A DNA stretch of 64,000 bases from Blastomussa wellsi (Eukaryota; Cnidaria; Anthozoa; Scleractinia; Plerogyridae). Position 1 is the first letter of the stretch, and every line of letters begins with the position of its first letter. The translations under genes were made by a program, and so were the position numbers. Below are positions 1 through 10,189 of this stretch, in pieces. The stretch spans positions 10,015,770-10,079,769 of the forward strand of contig OX393568.1 of NCBI GenBank assembly GCA_947652115.1, given 5' to 3'. Under the pieces are notes generated by a model, which saw only the letters and a program-made list of their open reading frames with translations, was not told the DNA's origin and searched no databases.

Positions 1-3000
1 TAGCAGCAGCGATGGAGAGGGCTTCTACTTCGCAAGGAAGCCACGTTGTCTGAGTGCCCCGCAGCTTAGCGCTGAAAAAACCGGCAATGTGTAGCTTGTT
101 GTTGCGAGTCACATAAAGGGTGGCGCCTATTCCTGGGTCCTTGACTGCACCATCGGTGACGACCCATAGTTGGTCCTCGGGTCTAGGTAGGGTGATAGAG
201 AGGGCTGAGGAAAGGGCCTTCTGAGCATTATGGAATGCAGACCTGAGACTATCGGACCAGGTGATGGATTCTTGTGAAGTACGTCCAGCCGTAACAGCAT
301 CCAGCGGGGTGAGATAACTAGAGCACCGTGGGATAACACGAGACAGGACTTTGTACGCACCAATGAACGATCTCAAACGACCAACGGTGTTCGGCACAGG
401 GTACGTGGCGAGGGTGTTGAGGCGATGGGCACTGGCAGACAGGGTACCGGCAGACCAAATCCAACCAAGGATAGTGGTTGACTTGGGGTTGACTATGGTC
501 TTGTGGGCTGACAAACGCAGGTTGCATTTGTGAAGAGCTTGCAGGACCCTCTTCCAGTTGTGGAGTAACTCTTGAGGGGTGTTGCCACTGCAGTATAAAT
601 CATCGACGATCTTGGCCACGGCTCCATCTTGTAGTAAGGGACCTAGAACGCGGCACATAACCTCCTCTAGAGCAGTCTCCGAGCCAGGCATTCCCATAGC
701 GGAGCGGGCGTACACCCGTACACCTTAAAGGGGGTGGCGACACCGCAGTACTTCATGGACTCTTTGGCTAAAGGGATCTGGTAGAAAGCACTTGTAAGGT
801 CAGTGACAATTATGTGTGACCATTGGGCGATGAGTCGTAACGTGGAGTCAACATCGGGTAGCAGGGATGGTTGGGGTTTGCTGTATCTGCCCACATCAGA
901 AAAGGCGTTGACGAGACGGGAACCACCATTAGGCTTCTTTACAAGGAAAGATGGATTGAGGTATTCAACGGTGATACCCACATCTTCGGGGCGGCGGAAG
1001 ACTCCAAGCTTCTCTAGGTCGTCAAACTTTTCCTGGAGCTCGATGAGCTTATCCCTTGCGTATTGGGGGAGGCGACCCTTCCGCTGAGGAGGTTCGACAG
1101 GACCCATGTTGACTTTGGCCTTGTACGCGCCAGCGGCTCCATTGTACCCAGGGAATTGCGGGTCAAATACAGTGTCGTACTCTGTAAGTAGTGATCGGAA
1201 GTCTGCACGGATGGTCTGGGGGAGGGTGCTGTTTGAATCAACCTGAACGGATGCAGAGTAACTTGTACTGGAGGGCGGTAATGGACGCTGAGCAGTAGGT
1301 GGGGGTGATGATGGGACTTCGGGAGGCTCAAAAACAGGGACGACTTGGCAGAAGTGTTCGTGGCGCTTGAGAGTACGGGGTACGCTTGATAGGTTAGGAA
1401 TCCGTATGGCTCGGGCAACGCTGGAAACGACACCAGGTTGTGGCCACAACTGGGATGGCTTCAGATTGTGTGCACTGGGTGCGTCGATGCGAGGCTCTAG
1501 TGCGTACTCCGAGTCAGAAGGTGCCTCGTCTGGTAGACGTACTTCCACGAACTCTCCAGGCCACACTGTCTGGGATGGAGAAGGGGCACGTAGGACAAAT
1601 GTTCTACGTGCGGTGGCATGAGGGCTGGGTGGAGATTTGGACCCATACGTGTAGGCGGAGCCATTGCCTAGTAGTACCTCTCTCTTAGCGGGTCGGACAG
1701 CAATGTCATTCGTCTCCATAAAGGGGGTACCGGCAAGTACCTCAACATCAAGATTCTCGACAACAAGACCTTCAAACGAAAAGTCTGCGTTGTCACGGGT
1801 GAAGGTGGTACGAATTTCTCCGACCACCTGGAGCTGAGAGGAACCATCAGCCTGTTGGACGGACTGGGCACTTGAGATTATTGGACAGCCGAGGTGTTTC
1901 GCGGTTGAATGGCGTATCATATTTCCGGTTGCACCGCTGTCGATGGTGACGCGCACAACGCGATGATTATGAAAGACATCCATGTAAGGGGACTGGCGGG
2001 TCTGCACACGGTAGGCCACCATGTCCGGGCCGGGCGATGTTGTGTCGGAGTCTGGTGAATCAGAATCGGGACTGGTCTCGGTTTCTTGGTCATTGTCAAG
2101 GATGCCTGCGATCTGTCGTGCTTTCACCATGAAACGCCTGTCACTGTCGGGGAGGAAGGTACACTGACTGAGGAAGTGGTTTGTCATAGAACGGCCAGCC
2201 TGTTTACATAAAGGACAGACCTTGTCTTGGCGGGGTTGTCTGGGACGGGCTCTAGAATCACTCCTTTTACTCTGATGAGGGCAACGAAAATCGTCTGCAA
2301 CAGCAGCACGCAAGATTCTGGCATCATCCGATGTGCGGATTTCCTCGAGTAAGGAATTGAGGGCCTGCGAGATCTCAGGTTTGATCGAGGCAAGAGTACG
2401 GGATCTCAACTCTGTACCATAACGCTGCTTAACCAGTCGTGGGAGACTGGGGTGAATGAGGCGTAACCAAGTGAGGACCACAAAGTTTTCGAGTGTAGGA
2501 GTTAACTCCTCATCCTCCAGCACTGCTTCGCCATTGTGGGTTAAGCCGTTGGCACGTAGCAATGAGTCTTCTACGAATGCTGTGAGACGCTGGTACAGAT
2601 CTTCAGGGCGCTCATCAGCAGCCAGGTGTATTTCGGAAAAGTCAATGAACTGAGCTCCGGTGACTTGGAAACCAAAGTGCTGCCTGATGGTTTGCCAGAT
2701 GAACTCGAGGGATGTAGAGTTTTTCACGAGAGTACTTCGAGAGATAATTGGACAATAGTTGGCGATCTGTCCTAACATCAGCTCGAGGAAGTTAACTTTT
2801 TGGCGGGCTGTCAGGCGACGAGCTAATGGCACTGATTCGCCATCGTTTTGAAGACCTCGAAGCGGCTGGTCCCTGGTCTTTTTTAACCATGTGAATCCAT
2901 CTGCGAGGAAGGGGGCGAAGTTGCTGTCCAAAGAAAGAGTGTAAACGAGGTTTTGCTTCCAGTTTTCAAAGGAGTTGATAGATTCCACTTTGGAGAGGCA

Positions 3001-3033
3001 CCACTGCTTCGGTGCACGGTGTGTTGCAGCCAT
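1..3033 (-). pseudogene. Gypsy-A gag-protease-RT polyprotein, frameshifted
   Basis: This would encode the structural and replication proteins of Gypsy-A. The 5' frame (667-3033, 788 codons) has a gag-like region, then a single Cys-rich knuckle CPLCKQAG...H...C near residue 270, an aspartic protease site IDSGAT near residue 363 and the first RT motifs from about residue 640. Near position 710 the homologous reading moves by one base, and the rest of RT, with the IVDD active-site box at 599-610, continues in another minus-strand frame open to position 1. RNase H similarity ([13 protein letters not shown]) appears near 130-170. The shift sits in a short A/G-rich run, so it may be a true mutation or a base-calling slip. 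The start codon chosen is the first Met of the long frame. Confidence 0.8.
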
Positions 3034-3151
3034 AATTCACGTTTAGGGCTCTGGAACGTGTTGACACAGCGAAGGATACACTGTTTTGGCTCACGTGGAC
3101 GAGGCGAAAAATAGCGGTCTTCGGCGAAAATAAGGCCTGGGTAGAACCGAA

Positions 3152-3162
3152 CGCTGCCACCA
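3152..3162 (-). other. Primer binding site of Gypsy-A (tRNA-Leu type)
   Basis: The minus strand reads TGGTGGCAGCG, which pairs with the 3' end CGCTGCCA-CCA of animal tRNA-Leu(AAG/UAG). The same box occurs at 13774 (Gypsy-C) and 25517 (Gypsy-D). It marks the boundary between the 5' LTR on the right and the leader on the left. Confidence 0.6.
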
Positions 3163-4018
3163 CGCCAGTAGAAGAGTTAACACAATGAACCAAGGCACGT
3201 CCAGATAGTGAAAGGCTTTAATCACAACAGGAAAACTAGACTCCGAACGAGTAACAAAGCAATATGGCCGACGCCACGAGGACAAGGGATTGAAAGCGCA
3301 TGCTCAACCCAGATACCGCTGATCGGTACTGGCGCTGCTCACGAAGCAACACTGTCCTCAAAAAATCCCAGCACGTAAGATGATATCACGTGATACGTGA
3401 CGAGACCGGAAATGGAACAAGACGGAAATAAAATGGTAGCCACACCCCAGGTTTACAATAATAAGATCGAGCGATTGTCCACGCACCTACAGCGTTATAT
3501 GTCAAAATGGATTTAATTGTCGAGAGTTTGTAAGACGCTTACGCCGAACACGGGAGAGAAACATAACTTCGTCCCTTTTGAGAAGTACAACTCGAGTACA
3601 GTATTGTCAGTCTGATTTTTCAGCCGTATACAGAAGCCCAGCGAGATTCAAATGTTTACGACTGATCGACTGAACGACCGACCGACCGAGTAGTCTGGGG
3701 CTAACTACAATACTCCTGAATTGTATCAAATTCATTCGTAAAAATGTTTTATATAATAACATCTCAACGATGGTGAAGTTGGTTTTAACAATAAAAACTC
3801 TGTCCTCGACCATGCACTTGACCATGATGACTGTGGTAACAATGATGAACACAACACAACCATTTTATCTGGGCTCCGCATCCACATCCTTCAGCTATTG
3901 GTGAACAAATTGCAATACAAATTATGCGAACAGAGCGGGCGGCCACACACTTTCCATGTGAAAAACCCTTTGCTTGGCGACTTCGTTCATCCAGATGTCA
4001 AAAAACCAATTCTTGAAA
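3163..4018. other. Probable Gypsy-A 5' LTR and unassigned flank
   Basis: On the minus strand this should hold the 5' LTR of Gypsy-A directly beyond the primer site. An ATTAAA-like signal (plus CTTTAATC near 3210) and a palindromic TCACGTGA box (3386-3393) fit an LTR. Without the partner LTR the outer edge cannot be fixed. From about 3480 to 4018 no gene was recognised; the short frames there have no convincing protein character. Confidence 0.35.
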
Positions 4019-4166
4019 GAGGGCATAAGTTTCTAAAGAAACTCTGGTGCTGCGTCGGTGGGAAGTATAACAATATAATTTGGTTTTATCAACTGGGTTG
4101 ATAATGTGAATTGGCCACCGTAAAGAGATTCGAGAGCTGACGTTTCGAGCGTTAGCCCTTCATCGG
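4019..4166 (-). repeat. PLE terminal repeat (copy in PLE-1)
   Basis: This 148-bp block recurs at 13587-13735, 52678-52902 (two arms) and at both ends of 56153-57848. Read on the minus strand it runs from the hammerhead-like core through CTCTTTACGGTGGCC and AACCCAGTTGATAAAACC to AGAAACTT. Here the end nearest the ORF abuts coding sequence directly, which is the deletion junction described for PLE-1. Confidence 0.8.
4125..4166 (-). ncRNA. Hammerhead-like core, 5' stem lost
   Basis: On the minus strand this copy has CCGATGA, stem II GGGC-TAAC-GCTC and GAAA followed by CGTC, as in a hammerhead ribozyme core. The 5' strand of stem I is gone because the internal deletion joins RT-linker sequence to the core. 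It is unlikely to fold fully. Confidence 0.4.
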
Positions 4167-4189
4167 TCCCGATATTTTGTCAACGTTGT

Positions 4190-6129
4190 GAATGAAAGGG
4201 CATGTTTTGCAACGTGCGCGAGAGCATTTAAAAGTTCCGGGTTCATCACTTGTTTGGAATGCACTTCTGGCTAAAAAGTTAATTATGTTTTTGTCGGGTT
4301 TGAATGAAATTAATGGAGTTTTTGGGAATGGTGGATTTTACTGCGTGGTTGTGAGGGTGAAATGTGAGGGTGAATGGGATTCTATCGCTGTTTTCTCTCT
4401 GTGATGTTTGTTGTGCTGACTGTCGATCAATTTGTTGGGCGCGATGATGGCCCGCTTGAACGAAGGAAGGAAAAAAAAATCAGAGTCACTACAAAGACGC
4501 CGAAGTCTAAGAAACTGAGAATAAGGAATGGAATTCTTGACATGTGATGGATGTGAAGATGAATACAACAAATAACTATGAGAATCTGTTGGTTTGTAGT
4601 GCACACTGTTGCATAAACCGTTGCCTTTGATAGAAACTTTGATATCCAGGAATGCTAAGGAAGTAACGGAAATTTCCCAGGTAAATTTAAGGGCAGGATG
4701 AAACGAATTAACAGCGGTTATTAATTGATTGAGATCCTCTCTGGTAGAAGAGGTAGCGCCGATACAGTCGTCAATGTAGCGACAATAGAGTTCAGGTTTT
4801 GGGCCCTTGTATTGATTGAAAAATTGGTGTTCAATGTAGCCTACGAAAAGATTGGCGTAGCTGGGTCCCATTTTGGTACCCATGGCCACGCCATTGATTT
4901 GTTTGTAATTGTCCGCGAATGAAAAACAGTTGAGTGTTAACACTAACTCAGCCAGGCGAAGTAGTGTTTCCGAGCTTGGTTCCTTAACAGTGTGTAAATC
5001 ATTAAAAAGTTTGAGGGCTAGAAGACCTTCGCCATTTGGGTTGACGATGTAAAGAGATGTAATATCCATAGTGAAAATAAGTTTGTCATCGCCCAGGAAA
5101 TTGAAATCGCAAAAAATTTGAAGTGCGTGTTGACAGTCTTTAACGTATGACGGTAAAGATCTGACAATGGGGCCATAATTTTGTCTAAATAGCTGGAAAT
5201 GAGTTCGGTAGGGCAACTACAGACAGAGACGGTCGACCTGGGTTGTTAGGTTTGTGAATTTTAAGGTAAAAAGTAAATACACGAGGTTCTGGGAGTGGTA
5301 ATGATGGGATTGGTAGTAGTAGCCGGCAATTCTTGTTTGACTATAAGGTCGTTAATAGTGCTCTTGACAATTTGTTGGTTAGTGGAGGTGAGATCTTTAT
5401 CGACTTTAGCACAAAAAGAGGTGTCTGAAAGTTGCCGCAAAGCTTCTTTTTGGTAGAGGTCGGCCCGCCAAACAACAAAAGCGCCGCCTTTGTCGGCCGC
5501 TTTGATAATTATGTCTTTGCGCTTGCTAAGGCTTTTTAGCGCCGCCCTCTCTCCCGAAGAAAGGTTGGAAAATTTGGTGTTACGGTTGAAATTAAGTTTA
5601 TTGATGTCGTGACGAAAATAAAAAAAATCTAAAGAAGCAAACTGGCCCTCTGGGGGAGTCCACTTCGATTTTCGAGTCTGAAGCGTCTCAAAAGTATCTT
5701 TGTCTGAGGTGTTAGAATCATCCTCTTTGTCATGGAAAAAGGCATTCAGTTGAACGCGGCGAATAAATTTTTCAACATCTTGCTTAACTGAGAATTCGTC
5801 CGGTTTTTTGGATATAGGAACAAACTTCAAGCCCTTAATGAGGACGGATTTCTCTGAGTCAGAGAGCGGAAGAGTTTCTGGAATAGTAACCACGGTCTTT
5901 CAAGTGATGAGTCACAAGTAATTTGAGGACCTATTAATTGTTGAAGGTTTTGGGCCTTAATTTGGTGTAAATGGTTAAAAAGTTTAGAGTTTAACTCCTG
6001 AATTTTGGCGCGAATAGATTGTACTAAAATAGCTAGACAGGTTTTGGACAGTTCAGAGCGATAATGTAGAATTTGTCTGTCGAGGTCATCACGTTTTTGG
6101 CACATAGCTCTGAAAGTAATTCTCATAAT
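4190..6129 (-). pseudogene. Penelope-type reverse transcriptase, broken
   Basis: This encodes the RT of PLE-1. Three pieces follow each other on the minus strand: an N-terminal helical part (5827-6126), an N-terminal RT part with the Penelope signature IIKAADKGGAFVVWR (5261-5893) and the RT core (4338-5216). The core holds MGTKMGPSYANLF and the catalytic box YCRYIDDCIG, followed by the KPTDSHSYL motif and a region before the linker. At least two single-base frame changes (around 5890 and 5215-5265) and later stops separate the pieces, so no full protein can be made. The RT type is clear; Penelope RTs are related to telomerase RT and prime on target DNA. Confidence 0.85.
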
Positions 6130-6440
6130 AAGGTAAGGTAAGGTAAGTCTGCTGTCGGGCCTAGTGGCCCATCAGGCCGGAGCTTATCCCCGGTTTCCGA
6201 AGCATTAAGCGACAGAGAGTATTTCTACTCCCCCCTGGATGGGATGCTAGTCCATCGCAGGGTTACCCCCCAGCAGTAAATTCGCCGGTACCCATTTATA
6301 CACCTGGGTGAAGAGAGGCACTGTGAGAGTAAAGTGTCTTGCCCAAGAACACAACGCAGTGCCCCGGCCAGGACTCGAACCCGGACCGTCCGATCCAGAG
6401 TCCAGCGCACTAACCATTAGGCCACTGCGCCTCCCACATC
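6130..6440 (-). mobile_element. SINE-1 copy 1 (tRNA-derived)
   Basis: A 311-bp minus-strand SINE. Its tRNA-like head at the right end has a box-A-like TGGCCTAATGGTTAGTGC and a box-B-like GGGTTCGAGTCC. The body carries CTTGGGCAAGACACTTTAC and TATAAATGGGTACC, and the left end is a (AAGGT)n tail. It is flanked by the 8-bp target-site duplication CTCATAAT (6122-6129 and 6441-6448) and sits inside PLE-1. Two other copies are at 19840-21154 (interrupted) and 55715-55991. Confidence 0.85.
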
Positions 6441-6477
6441 CTCATAATGTTACGTGAAAAAGAATTTTGAGTACACT

Positions 6478-6619
6478 TGTTACGATCAAAGTAAGGACAC
6501 CGAGCATAAACACAACACAATAACTTTAATGGCGGCGAGCGAAAGACCACGAGGTCTGATTACATAACAATAAGTCACGTGATACAGAAATGCATGCTAA
6601 TTTATGCAGTATCACAACA
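6478..6619 (-). repeat. Gypsy-B 3' LTR
   Basis: 142 bp. The plus strand begins TGTTACGATC and ends TATCACAACA. It pairs with the right LTR at 9373-9514. An ACTTTAAT block (reverse-complement ATTAAA signal) and a TCACGTGA box (6575-6582) lie inside. Confidence 0.9.
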
Positions 6620-6632
6620 TCTTCCCCTTTGT
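6620..6632 (-). other. Polypurine tract of Gypsy-B
   Basis: The minus strand reads ACAAAGGGGAAGA directly before the 3' LTR, the expected place for the plus-strand primer in reverse transcription. Confidence 0.65.
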
Positions 6633-6815
6633 AAAGAAAGTGTCTCAACTGAGTCTTGTAAATTGCGACTGAGTTTCTTAGCAAAATAAACAATGTTCAA
6701 AATGAAGTTTCTAACAAAGTATACAGTTTAAGTCACAAAGTCCTGAAAATGGGCTGGTGTTTTTACAATACGACCACTCCTTGTAACAGTTGGAGGGGAG
6801 GCAACTTCCACATGT

Positions 6816-9213
6816 TCAGCAGCAGGTTTCACAACAGGTGGGGGGGTCTGTTTGTAGAACTGACTGCAGAGGCTCAGCTACTGGTTTCGCAACAGGGTGG
6901 AAATCTGACTGCGGCACTGATCGCAGCTGTCGGCGATTTCGTCGGTAGGTTCGACTACCCAATACAGCCACATCAGAACGCGAGCCAATCATTTTCTTGC
7001 AAACAACTTCTGACCAGGTAGATTCTTTTGGCTTCTTCATCCTGACAGTCTGTCCAGGTTGTAACTCAGGTAATGCTGTACCTTTCAGGTTGTAGTAGAA
7101 AGCCTGCTTTTGCTTAGAGTCAATCAGTTTATCTTGCACATCCTGTGGAGGAACTGACTTAGGCTCCAGTTGTTTACTTGACAGCGGTAACAAATTGCGT
7201 GTTCTCCTGCTTAACAGCCTTTGCGCTGGGGATGAACCAATTTCCGTAGGCGTGTTACGATAGTCTAGGACGGCAAGATAAGGATCAAACTTTCCACGCA
7301 CAGCCTTCCTCGTGATGTTTTCACAGATTTTTCCCGCACTTTCAACCTTTCCGCTACTTTGGGGGTTCCGTGGAGAGGAAGTGATGTGTTGAAAGTGTCA
7401 GTCACTTGCAAACTTTGCAAACTCTACAGAAGCATATTGTGGTCCATTGTCAGAAATGACAATTTCCGGAATTCCATGCCGGCTAAACTGCATTTTCAAC
7501 TTCTCAATAACAGTTCTGGAATCTGTCATGTTAAGCTTATCCACCTCGAAGAAAGAAGAATAATAATCAACAGCAATCAGGTACTGACGCTGATCAAACA
7601 CGAACAGATCTGTGCCAACCTTTTTCCCAGGCCTTGAAAGGATTTCATGGGGCATTAGCGGCTCTCGAGGCTGTGCTGGCTTGTACAAATTGCAGATGTC
7701 ACACTTGAGAATGAAATCTTTAAACTCGGCATTCAAGGGCGGCCAGTAAAACACTTCTCTGGCTCGTCTAAGGCAGCACTCAATACCAAAATGGGACGAG
7801 TGCACCCTTTCCATCATTTCCTTTCTTAACTTGGCAGGTACAATGAGGCGCTCGCCCTTAAACAGCAAACCATTTTGGGCTGTAATTTCATCTCGAAACT
7901 GGAAGTGTGGCTTGATCTCAGCTAGAACTTCATCCAGAGTGTTAGGCCAACCCTCTAGAACAGTGGACACGAGGATCTGAAGGATTTCATCCGAGGCGGT
8001 GCACTCTTTGAATTCCTTCAGTCGTGCTTCTGAAATGGGGAGATCCTCCACAAGTAGTATCTCCTCCAGCTCATTGCAAAACTCGGTCTGTGTGGGAGGG
8101 TCGTCGAGATAGGCTCGGGACAGAGGATCAGACATAACCATCAAGCTTCCTTTTTGATACTTAACATCAAGGTTGTAACGCTGTAAGTGTAACAACATCC
8201 TCTAAAGACGCTTGGGAGCAGAACCAAGGTCCTTCTTGAAGATGGCTTCAAGGGGTTGATGATCTGTTTTAACATGCACCACATCTCGACCATACAGGTA
8301 CGTATCAAACCTCTCACAAGCAAAAACAACTGAGAGAAGTTCCTTCTCAATCTGAGCGTAGCGACTTTCAGCAGGAGTTAGAGCTCTTGAGGCAAATGCA
8401 ACTGGCTGACCCTCCTGAAGTAGGGAGGCGCCAAGTCCACTGAAAGATGCATCACTTTCAATTGTGACTTTCCGATAAAACTTCCGATAAAACACTGGAG
8501 CTTCACATAAAAGACTCTTGATACTTTGGACAGCTTCATCATGAACAGACAGCCAACACCATTCAGCATCCTTAAGCTCCAGTCGCCTTAATGGTTCGCA
8601 GACACTGGACAGGTTTGGTAAGAACTTTGCTAGGTAAGTTACCATGCTAAGAAATCTTTTCAAGGATTTGACATCTGTCGGGACAGGCATGTCACGTATG
8701 GCACGTAATTTGTTTGGATCAGTCACAACACCATCCGCTGTGAGTAAATGGCCCATGAATGGTACGCGTGATAGGCGAAGCTTAATCTTCCGAAGATTAA
8801 GTGTCGGTTTCATCTCACGGCATCTTTGCAGAAAGGCGGTTAAATTCTGATGATGATCCTTCACAGCTTCATCTACTGTGTCTCCAAATCGACAAACCAG
8901 GAAATCATCAGCAATTACTTCAACTCCTTGGAGACCCTCAATGGCTTCATGCATCTTCCGCTGCCATATCCCGGGAGCAGAACTTATGCCGAATGGCATC
9001 CTCAGCCAACGGAAACGGCCAAAAGGGGTATTAAATGTGGTAAGGTAACTGGAGTTCTCAGTCAGTTTAACCTGCCAAAAACCACTCTTGGCATCCAAGA
9101 GAGACGAGAGGTGACATCTTCCACTGTCGGTAGGGGATAGTGAGAGCGCTTGATTGCATTGTTCAAAGGCTCAACGGCGAGTGAATTTTCGCAGTAGTAC
9201 TAACAGCAGCCAT
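6816..9213 (-). pseudogene. Gypsy-B pol remnant: RT, RNase H, integrase
   Basis: The minus-strand frame holds, in order, an RT with MPFGISSAPGIWQ and the IADD active site (8904-8915), an RNase H with IESDASFSGLGASL and TDHQPLEAI, an H2C2 integrase zinc domain (HSSHFGIECC...CDIC) and an integrase core with DLFVFD and SDNGPQY. The integrase tail runs to 6816. Two in-frame stops break it, at about 8199-8204 and 7395-7397. A frame change lies near 9100. Upstream, a gag-like ATG (9211-9213) is fused to mid-RT sequence through a large deletion. The element could only move with proteins from another copy. Confidence 0.85.
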
Positions 9214-9353
9214 ACTTGTGTTAAATAAACTTGCAACGATCCAAACACACACTCGAACGTAAACTATAGACTTCAGTGAGCCTACCAATGACGGACGAAG
9301 CGTTGGACTTGAAGACTTCCAAGCTGGGAAGTGATCCTTGATCATTTGGTCTA

Positions 9354-9372
9354 AATCCCACTTTTGACACCA
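9354..9372 (-). other. Primer binding site of Gypsy-B (tRNA-Leu CAG/CAA type)
   Basis: The minus strand starts TGGTGTCAAAAGTGGGATT right after the 5' LTR. This matches the complement of the 3' end of animal tRNA-Leu(CAG/CAA) except for two bases, by recall of that tRNA. Confidence 0.6.
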
Positions 9373-9514
9373 TGTTACGATCAACGTAAGGACACCGAGC
9401 ATAAACACAACACAATAACTTTAATGGCGGCGAGCGAAAGACCACGAGGTCTGATTGCATAACAATAAGTCACGTGATACAGAAATGCATGCTAATTTAT
9501 GCAGTATCACAGCA
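9373..9514 (-). repeat. Gypsy-B 5' LTR
   Basis: 142 bp and colinear with 6478-6619, with three substitutions seen by eye. Its right end is followed by the ACACT duplication. It contains TCACGTGA at 9470-9477. Confidence 0.9.
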
Positions 9515-9595
9515 ACACTGAATTTGGCGACGATATTGATTAGAAGAGCCAAAGAAGTTCCCAAGCGTTAACTTTGGAAAAGTGGGAATGAGTTG

Positions 9596-10121
9596 AGAAT
9601 TGTTTCATTTGACCCAAAAAGTAGTGAGACGGGTGATGTAGCAGCTCTCTCGTATGGTCTCACGTGAATGGCTCACTACCCTGCCTGAAAACAGTAAAAC
9701 AAACAACTGGAACAATGCCCCCAGCGCCTAAAACAATAGCAACTGCTACACTAGGAGGACCAGTAGAAGTACAAGCTTAGTGGAGCTGCAACACTACTCC
9801 TTAACACTTTTCGCTCTGCATTGCTCCTTCAGCGCATATTTTCTTGGTATTGTATTGCCGCCGCCTACACTTAATTGTCTGGCACCGCTATGTCGCACTT
9901 ACCACTCGGGCTGTAGAGCAGTGCAAACTCCTTCTTTCACTAGCCTATCTGGAAATTAAATTATTTTGTTTGGGAACAGCATCGGACATATCCATATCCA
10001 AAACTGATTTTAGTGCTGAGCAATGAACATATGCAGGTAAATGTACATAATGTTTTCCCCTCTGAAGGTCTGGTCCACCTATGTATTTAACTCACGTACC
10101 ATTTATTTTGCTTGCTTACAG
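9596..10121. other. Unassigned intronic sequence before M13 exon 1
   Basis: No coding region or repeat was recognised beyond the PLE-1 N-terminal part. The last 30 bases are a pyrimidine-rich splice acceptor (TTTTGCTTGCTTACAG). The upstream M13 exon is not visible here. Confidence 0.4.
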
Positions 10122-10189
10122 GTCACTAAGTTATGGTGCTATAGGATCCATTATTGGACATGAGATGACTCATGGATTTGACAATACTG
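10122..10189 (+). CDS. M13 metallopeptidase (neprilysin/ECE-like), exon with HExxH zinc motif
   Basis: This exon encodes [20 protein letters not shown] and NTG, which contains the HExxH zinc-binding and catalytic motif (HEMTH) of peptidase family M13. M13 enzymes such as neprilysin and endothelin-converting enzyme are usually type II membrane proteins that cut peptides outside the cell. The exon is bounded by acceptor TTACAG and donor GTCAGT. It starts one base into a codon and ends one base into the Gly codon that is completed at 17342. It is 68 bases long, and the splice phase and the protein both fit the next exon 7.2 kb away. Confidence 0.9.

Larger units (their letters stand above)
1..3162 (-). 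mobile_element. Gypsy-A: Ty3/Gypsy LTR retrotransposon, 3' part outside window
   Basis: A minus-strand LTR retrotransposon enters from the left edge. Reading right to left it shows a tRNA-Leu-type primer binding site (3152-3162), a short leader, and a gag-protease-reverse transcriptase frame starting at 3033. RNase H begins near the left edge; integrase and the 3' LTR lie outside. The order protease then RT, together with the RT sequence, places it in Ty3/Gypsy. The 5' LTR should lie to the right of 3163, but only one LTR is in the window, so its limits cannot be checked. Confidence 0.85.
6478..9514 (-). mobile_element. Gypsy-B: internally deleted Ty3/Gypsy element with LTRs and TSD
   Basis: A 3037-bp minus-strand element flanked by the 5-bp duplication ACACT (6473-6477 and 9515-9519). 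It has 142-bp LTRs with matched ends, a primer site next to the right LTR and a polypurine tract next to the left LTR. It keeps a gag start codon at 9211-9213 but then jumps to mid-RT within about 25 bases, so most of gag, all of protease and the first part of RT are missing. The two LTRs differ at three of 142 positions by eye. It interrupts PLE-1. Confidence 0.9.
4019..9595 (-). mobile_element. PLE-1: Penelope-like element split by a SINE and by Gypsy-B
   Basis: A minus-strand Penelope-like retroelement. Its 3' terminal repeat is at 4019-4166, the RT region at 4190-6129. N-terminal coding sequence resumes in the same frame beyond two later insertions (SINE 6130-6440 and Gypsy-B 6478-9514) and can be followed to about 9595. 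The GIY-YIG endonuclease, which other copies here carry after the RT (56342-56836), is missing: the coding sequence jumps at about 4163-4168 straight into the terminal repeat. This marks an internally deleted copy. Confidence 0.8.

Noticed and set aside
3607..3852. Minus-strand frame of 81 codons
   Set aside because: Hydrophobic and of odd composition, no domain, no repeat partner; probably chance.
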